A stretch of 8,832 nucleotides of DNA from contig JAYZDB010000066.1 of the NCBI GenBank assembly GCA_036338025.1, positions 1 through 8,832 on the forward strand, read 5' to 3'. Made by a program: the position numbers and the translations under genes. Each line of letters starts with the position of its first letter. Position 1 is the first letter of the stretch. This stretch comes from JAYZDB01 sp036338025. Lineage in GTDB: Bacteria > Planctomycetota > UBA1135 > UBA2386. The notes beneath the pieces were generated by a model that was given only the letters and a program-made list of their open reading frames with translations, searched no databases and was not told the DNA's origin. Of the stretch, positions 5,249-8,832 are shown piece by piece.

Positions 5249-6610
5249 ATGCGCGACAAGGTTTTCATTGCCAACGGCCAGGGGTTCTGGGGCGACTCCA
5301 TCCTCGGTCCGATCCGGTTGGTAAGAGAAGGCCCGCTGGACTACCTCGCGCTGGACTACCTCGCCGAGGTAACGATGAGCATCATGCAGAAGCTCAAGAG
5401 CCGGAACCCGGGGGCCGGTTACGCCACGGACTTCCTCACGATGCTCGATCGCATCCTGCCGGACGTCGCCGAGAAGGGCATCAAGATCGTCGCCAACGCC
5501 GGCGGCGTGAATCCAATCGGTTGCATGGAGGCAACCATCGAGTTGGCACGAAAGAAGGGCCTCACCGGACTCAAGGTCGGCGTGATCCTCGGAGATGACA
5601 TTCTCGCAGAGCTCCCGGATCTGGTGGCGAGTGGCGAGGCGTTCGCCAACATGGACACAGGCGAAGAACTCAAACCCCTCCTCGACAAGGTCAGCAGCGC
5701 CAACGTCTATATCGGTGCAGCTACGGTGGCCGAATGTCTGGCGCAAGGCGCCGACATCGTCATCGGTGGACGCATCACGGACCCCGCGCTGGTCGCCGGC
5801 CCTCTGATGTACGAGTTCGGCTGGTCCCCGACTGACTACGACAAACTAGCCTCCGCCACTGTCGCCGGTCACATCACCGAGTGCGGGCCACAATGCACCG
5901 GCGGCAATTTCGCCGCTTGGCGTGAAGTCGATGACTACATCAAGATCGGCTACCCCGTCGTCGAAGCGTATCCCGACGGCACCTTCTTCGTGACCAAACA
6001 CGAGGGCACTGGTGGACTGGTCGATCGGCGCACGGTCATCTCGCAACTGCTCTACGAGATGGGTGACCCCAATGCCTACCTGACGCCAGACGTCACCGCG
6101 AACTTCAATTCCGCGATCATCACCGAGGACGGACCGAACCGGGTCCGGGTGTCCGGCATCGAAGGCGCCCCACCGCCCGAGACCTACAAGGTCTCAGTCA
6201 GCTATCACAGCGGCTACAAGGCCACCGGCCAACTCACCGTGTCTGGTCCCGACGCCCTCGACAAGGCTCGACTGTGCGCAGATATCGTGTTCGGGCGTTT
6301 GGCGTTGGACGGCTGCACCTTCACCGAGGACGAGAAGATGGTCGAGTTTGTCGGCAGCGGCGTCTGTCACGCCGGCATCACAAAAACCCAGGACGCGCCA
6401 GAGATCGTGCTGCGCCTCGGGGTCAAATCGACCAGTCGTGAGAAGGTCGACCGATTCGGTATGGAGATCGTTCCACTGGTCACCAGCGGCCCTCCCGGAG
6501 TTACCGGCTTTGCTGGCGGGCGCCCCAAAGCAACCGACATCATCAGCTACTGGCCAGCCCTCCTGCATCGGGACAAGGTCCACACCAGCGTGCAGGTAGA
6601 GGAGGTCTAG
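5249..6610 (+). CDS. AtuA family protein, main domain (acyclic terpene utilization family, DUF1446)
   Basis: A 453-residue cytosolic protein matching the N-terminal domain of AtuA, first named from the citronellol/geraniol catabolic cluster of Pseudomonas; its biochemical reaction is not established. Family landmarks in order are GFWGDSILGPIRLV (12-25), GPLDYLALDYLAEVTMSIM (28-46), VANAGGVNPIGCMEA (81-95), VYIGAATVAECLAQGADIV (153-171), GGRITDPALVAGPL (173-186), AGHITECGPQCTGGNF (206-221) and NAYLTPDV (275-282). The start is fixed by homology: the family's N-terminus begins a few residues before the GxGFWGD motif. There is no signal peptide. In many bacteria the AtuA C-terminal ferredoxin-like domain is fused; here it is the next gene, 3 nt downstream. 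With pta third in the operon, a role in acyl-CoA or acyl-phosphate catabolism is a reasonable inference, not shown. Terpene use as such should not be assumed. Confidence 0.92.
   Translation: MRDKVFIANGQGFWGDSILGPIRLVREGPLDYLALDYLAEVTMSIMQKLKSRNPGAGYATDFLTMLDRILPDVAEKGIKIVANAGGVNPIGCMEATIELARKKGLTGLKVGVILGDDILAELPDLVASGEAFANMDTGEELKPLLDKVSSANVYIGAATVAECLAQGADIVIGGRITDPALVAGPLMYEFGWSPTDYDKLASATVAGHITECGPQCTGGNFAAWREVDDYIKIGYPVVEAYPDGTFFVTKHEGTGGLVDRRTVISQLLYEMGDPNAYLTPDVTANFNSAIITEDGPNRVRVSGIEGAPPPETYKVSVSYHSGYKATGQLTVSGPDALDKARLCADIVFGRLALDGCTFTEDEKMVEFVGSGVCHAGITKTQDAPEIVLRLGVKSTSREKVDRFGMEIVPLVTSGPPGVTGFAGGRPKATDIISYWPALLHRDKVHTSVQVEEV
5335..5364 (+). repeat. Perfect 15-bp tandem duplication inside the AtuA gene
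   Basis: GCTGGACTACCTCGC occurs twice in tandem (5335-5349 and 5350-5364), coding LDYLALDYLA in frame. The family normally has a similar DYLxLxYLAE pattern here, so the repeat is probably an old conserved motif with coinciding codons and not a recent slip. Confidence 0.8.
6601..6605 (+). promoter_or_regulatory. Shine-Dalgarno GGAGG of the AtuA-like small gene
   Basis: GGAGG lies 8 nt before the ATG at 6614 and within the last codons of the preceding gene. This is a strong site and fits coupled translation. Confidence 0.75.
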
Positions 6611-6613
6611 ATC

Positions 6614-6928
6614 ATGGCGAGAATCAAGCTCAAGGAGTTCGCGCTGGCTCGTTCCGGCGACAAGGGTGACGGCAGCAACGTCGGGATCTTCGTGCAGACT
6701 CAGGAGGACTACGAGTTCATCGTCAGCTACCTCACGGTCGATCGCGTCAAACAGCACTTTGCCGGTATCTGCTTTGGAGACATCGTTCGCCACGAGGCCC
6801 CCAACATGCTCGCGCTCAATTTTCTCCTCTCGGACAGCCTCGGGGGTGGTGGAAGCGAGAGCCTGTTGACCGACGCCCAGGGCAAGACTCACGGTCTGGC
6901 CCTGCTCGAGATGGAGGTCGACCGCTGA
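6614..6928 (+). CDS. AtuA-like C-terminal (ferredoxin-fold) domain protein
   Basis: A 104-residue cytosolic protein corresponding to the small C-terminal domain that is fused to AtuA in some species. The hallmark is FALARSGDKGDGSNVGIF (9-26), the family's ARSGDKGDxxNVG motif. It is followed by LTVDRVKQHF (41-50), IVRHEAPNMLALNFLL (59-74) and a Gly-rich SLGGGGSESLLTDAQGKTHG segment (77-96). It presumably forms a complex with the preceding AtuA protein, since both are needed to make up the fused form; this is inference from gene fusion. No enzymatic activity is known. The gene starts 3 nt after the AtuA stop with a strong GGAGG. Its stop TGA overlaps the putative CTG start of pta. Confidence 0.88.
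   Translation: MARIKLKEFALARSGDKGDGSNVGIFVQTQEDYEFIVSYLTVDRVKQHFAGICFGDIVRHEAPNMLALNFLLSDSLGGGGSESLLTDAQGKTHGLALLEMEVDR
6913..6917 (+). promoter_or_regulatory. Shine-Dalgarno GGAGG deciding the CTG start of pta
   Basis: GGAGG ends 7 nt before CTG at 6925. In the pta frame there is no ATG, GTG or TTG between here and well inside the conserved N-terminus (the first is GTG at 7063), so this site supports initiation at CTG. Confidence 0.65.
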
Positions 6929-7845
6929 GCAATCCCGAGGTCCTCGAATCGCTGCACCAACGGGCCAGGCAACAGTCGGCACGTATCGTCCTCCCAGAGA
7001 CCACCGACGAGAGGGTCATCGAGGCCCGCAAGGTCCTTGAGGAGGTCGGGATTGCGGACATCGTGTGGGTTCCAGCGCCAGCCGAGGACACGCGCTTTGA
7101 GAAGGTCGTAGAACACATCTACGCCCGTCGACGCGAGCACGGACTCGATCGGGATGGCGCCGAAGAACTCGCGCGTAAGCCGCTGTACTTCGGGGCTTCG
7201 CTGGTGGCCCTGGGAGAGGCCGAGGGCTGTGTGGCGGGTGCCGCCAATGCGACAAGCGAAGTAATTCGCGCCGGCATCTACTGCATAGGAACTGCTCCTG
7301 ACACTTCCACCGTCTCTTCGATGTTCTTGATGGTGCGGGACACCACTGTGTACAGCTTCGCGGACTGCGGAGTCGTACCCGATCCGAATGCCGAACAACT
7401 GGTCACGATCGCGGCAGCAACGGCCCACAACCACCAATTGCTGACTGGGGACGCGCCGCGAGTGGCCTTCTTGTCATTCTCGACCAAGGGCAGCGCGAAG
7501 CACTCCCGCGTCGACAAGATGCGGGCAGCTGCGGAGTCTTTTCGTGCGGAGCATCCGTCGATTCCGTCTGATGGAGAACTGCAGTTCGACGCCGCGATCA
7601 TCCCCGAGGTCGCAGCAACCAAGGCACCCGGCGGTCCGCTTGACGGCGATGCCAACGTATTGGTGTTCCCCGATCTCGACGCCGGCAACCTGGCCTACAA
7701 GATCGCGCAGCGCCTCGGTGGATTCCAGGCTTTCGGCCCGTTGATCCAGGGGCTGGCCGCTCCCTGCCTCGATCTCTCAAGAGGGTGCAACTCCACCGAC
7801 ATCGTCAACGTCGCAGCCATCGCAGTGCTGTTCGGCGGTGACTAG
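6925..7845 (+). CDS. pta: Phosphate acetyltransferase (Pta), apparent CTG start
   Basis: Pta interconverts acetyl-CoA plus phosphate with acetyl phosphate plus CoA in the cytosol, usually with acetate kinase. The 306-residue product is one Pta/PTB catalytic domain without the N-terminal regulatory part of long Pta enzymes, slightly shorter than the usual 320-330. Motifs from N to C are ARIVLPETTDERVIEARKVL (19-38), VAGAANATSEVIRAG (about 103-117), STVSSMFLMV (128-137), LSFSTKGSAKH (183-193), DGELQFDAA (216-224), VFPDLDAGNLAYKIAQRLGG (247-266), GPLIQGLAAPCLDLSRGC (271-288) and DIVNVAA (292-298). All are canonical Pta signatures. Starting at GTG 7063 would delete the conserved LPE(x)DERV segment. 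I therefore place the start at CTG 6925, overlapping the upstream TGA (CTGA) and 7 nt after GGAGG. A propionyl or butyryl preference (PduD/Ptb-like) cannot be excluded. No acetate kinase gene is in the window. Confidence 0.93.
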   Translation: MSNPEVLESLHQRARQQSARIVLPETTDERVIEARKVLEEVGIADIVWVPAPAEDTRFEKVVEHIYARRREHGLDRDGAEELARKPLYFGASLVALGEAEGCVAGAANATSEVIRAGIYCIGTAPDTSTVSSMFLMVRDTTVYSFADCGVVPDPNAEQLVTIAAATAHNHQLLTGDAPRVAFLSFSTKGSAKHSRVDKMRAAAESFRAEHPSIPSDGELQFDAAIIPEVAATKAPGGPLDGDANVLVFPDLDAGNLAYKIAQRLGGFQAFGPLIQGLAAPCLDLSRGCNSTDIVNVAAIAVLFGGD

Positions 7846-7867
7846 GGGACTCGGACGTCGATACCCG

Positions 7868-8305
7868 TCAGCTGACCGGATAGGCATCAAGGATCTCATC
7901 GATCGACTGCAGGATCGCTGACAGTCCACCCACTTCACCCACGAACCTGAATTCGAGTCGGTTGCCATCGATCGAATCTGCGACGTGCCCCCCGATCGTC
8001 ACTCCACCGCTGCCGTCGCCATCTATCGAGATCCCGAACTGGTTCTCCATCGTCTTGAACGCCGCTGACGCGGACCGATCATCGGTGAGACCAGCCAAAC
8101 CGGATCGGAACTCGTCCAGGTCCTCGGTACGGATGGAGCAGGTCGCCTCGCCAGAAAACTGGCCGCTAAGGATTTCCACGGTCACCTCCAGCCAGTTTCC
8201 ATCATCACCGCTCGCAACGTCGGGACGGATCCGCCCGGTGGGCTTGACAACCAATCTCTGTTGACCGTCGCCGGCGAGAACAAACTGGAGGGCAGGACTA
8301 CTCAT
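7868..8305 (-). CDS. WapI-type immunity-like protein (tentative)
   Basis: A 145-residue acidic, probably cytosolic protein with no signal peptide or membrane segment. It looks like a beta-rich domain followed by a helix: NWLEVTVEILSGQFSGEATC (37-56), RTEDLDEFRSGLAGL (about 59-73), a Gly/Asp stretch SIDGDGSGGVTIGGHV (about 93-108), GNRLEFRFVGEVGGL (about 114-128) and a final helix ILQSIDEILDAYPVS. This pattern, with 'WL(x)VxVxVxxGxFSG' then 'EDLxxFRxxL' then 'NxLxFxF', recalls proteins annotated as WapI-family immunity proteins. That is recognition from memory, not a search, and such proteins often occur without any toxin. It starts 7 nt after the stop of the GHMP kinase gene with a weak AGG upstream, so it is likely co-transcribed with it. 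It converges on pta with 22 nt between. No toxin gene is seen nearby. Confidence 0.6.
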   Translation of the reverse strand: MSSPALQFVLAGDGQQRLVVKPTGRIRPDVASGDDGNWLEVTVEILSGQFSGEATCSIRTEDLDEFRSGLAGLTDDRSASAAFKTMENQFGISIDGDGSGGVTIGGHVADSIDGNRLEFRFVGEVGGLSAILQSIDEILDAYPVS

Positions 8306-8312
8306 GAGAAAC

Positions 8313-8832
8313 CTAGTTGGGTGAAGAGGTCAGAATCTTGGCACCCTCAGTATCCAGGCGATAGTGCATACGAGTCAGGCCGTGCTGTGTCATGAATTCG
8401 CCCAACTCTGCGTGATTGCTGGGTGCATAAACCATGAAGAAACCACCGCCGCCGGCACCGGAGACCTTACCGCCGAGAACGCCAAATCGTTGCTTGATCA
8501 GGTCGTACAATTCGTCAATGCCAGGGATGTTGATTTTGGCCGACATCACCTTCTTGTAGTCCCAATGCTGATCCATGAGGAGGCCGAACTCGTCGTAGTT
8601 TTCGGTCTCGATCGCCTCGAGGATTCCATACCCGAGTTCTTTGATGCCGTGCAAACTCTCCTGTACGACTTCGTGATTGGCAGCGTCAGGGCTCCGCATC
8701 GCCCGATCCTGCATACTCAAGACCTCTGTCGCCATTCCCTGGATGCCCGTGTAGTAGAGATGAGTATTGGACAAGAAGTCCATCAAGGTCGCAGCGTTGA
8801 TCTTGGCCTCGCGCACCTGCACGGAACCGTCC
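8313..8832 (-). CDS. GHMP kinase, heptose-7-phosphate kinase-like (C-terminal 172 residues, cut by right edge)
   Basis: The N-terminal half lies beyond the right edge; the frame is open to base 8832. The visible part has the GHMP C-terminal domain: NTHLYYTGIQGMATEVLSMQ (near the cut end), a helical stretch with ESLHGIKELGYGILEAIE and FGLLMDQHWDYKK, then IDELYDLIKQRFGVLGGKVS running into SGAGGGGFFMVYAP, the third conserved GHMP motif, which shapes the active site. The order 'YTGI..Q...FG.L....W..KK......ID.LY.......GGK.SGAGGGGF' is typical of D-glycero-alpha-D-manno-heptose-7-phosphate kinase (HddA) and related sugar kinases, which feed GDP-heptose for surface glycans. Other sugar kinases of the superfamily (for example L-fucose kinase-like) remain possible without the N-terminal motifs. 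It heads, or lies inside, a leftward unit with the WapI-like gene 7 nt behind. The GTG at 8822 is internal and not its true start. Confidence 0.88.
   Translation of the reverse strand, partial: DGSVQVREAKINAATLMDFLSNTHLYYTGIQGMATEVLSMQDRAMRSPDAANHEVVQESLHGIKELGYGILEAIETENYDEFGLLMDQHWDYKKVMSAKINIPGIDELYDLIKQRFGVLGGKVSGAGGGGFFMVYAPSNHAELGEFMTQHGLTRMHYRLDTEGAKILTSSPN

Noticed and set aside
5335..5364. 15-bp tandem repeat as a recent duplication or phase-variation site
   Set aside because: The protein motif DYLxLxYLAE is usual for the AtuA family at this place, so the repeated codons reflect a conserved motif; two copies are also too few for slippage switching.
6194..6982. Minus-strand 262-codon open frame
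   Set aside because: It is antisense to the end of the AtuA gene, the whole small AtuA-like gene and the start of pta, all three supported by family motifs.
7867..7876. GTCAGCTGAC palindrome between pta and the WapI-like gene as a terminator
   Set aside because: It is a 10-bp perfect palindrome with no loop and no T-run, and it overlaps the WapI-like gene's stop codon. I do not see a terminator.

Overview
The window is a chromosomal stretch of housekeeping and metabolic genes from a bacterium with moderately high GC. I see no rRNA, tRNA, transposase, phage gene or CRISPR array. The best taxonomic hint is the secreted alpha-alpha toroid (prenyltransferase/squalene-oxidase repeat) protein. It carries a WDLSNTQ motif and an 'ITGxDFGYxP' tail, a combination I associate with Planctomycetota and a few other environmental phyla. 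The split AtuA pair, the BolA-Grx pair and a heptose-kinase-like GHMP kinase are compatible with this. The taxonomic guess is inference only.

Left block (1-3649, minus strand, read right to left): ispH (last-but-one enzyme of the MEP isoprenoid pathway, start 3649), then a small polytopic membrane protein with an HX5DH motif (2098-2715), then the secreted toroid protein (768-2036, or from 2087), then a class I PLP aminotransferase cut by the left edge (1-721). The gaps are short (13, 10 or 61, and 46 nt) and all genes point the same way, so this looks like one operon. A short cysteine-containing ORF with a good Shine-Dalgarno sequence lies in frame upstream of ispH (3680-3811, uncertain).

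Centre (3650-5248): a 284-nt divergent intergenic region separates ispH from a bolA-monothiol-glutaredoxin pair (3934-4488, plus strand). This places a [2Fe-2S] trafficking pair head-to-head with a [4Fe-4S] enzyme gene. A YhhQ-type queuosine-precursor transporter (4494-5171, minus) converges on grx with only 5 nt between stop codons.

Right block (5249-7845, plus): a tight three-gene operon of an AtuA-family protein, a separate small AtuA-like C-terminal-domain protein and a phosphate acetyltransferase. The Pta gene appears to start at a CTG codon that overlaps the preceding stop (CTGA) and lies 7 nt after GGAGG. The first gene has no Shine-Dalgarno but has a TATATT hexamer placed so that transcription would begin about 2 nt before the ATG, so a leaderless mRNA is possible.

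Right edge (7868-8832, minus): the C-terminal part of a GHMP kinase resembling D-glycero-alpha-D-manno-heptose-7-phosphate kinase. It is followed after 7 nt by a 145-residue acidic protein that resembles WapI-type immunity-like proteins.

No complete novel system is evident. The most interesting points are the CTG-started pta in the AtuA operon, the Fe-S-themed divergent locus with its small Cys-containing upstream ORF, and the lone immunity-like gene behind the sugar kinase.
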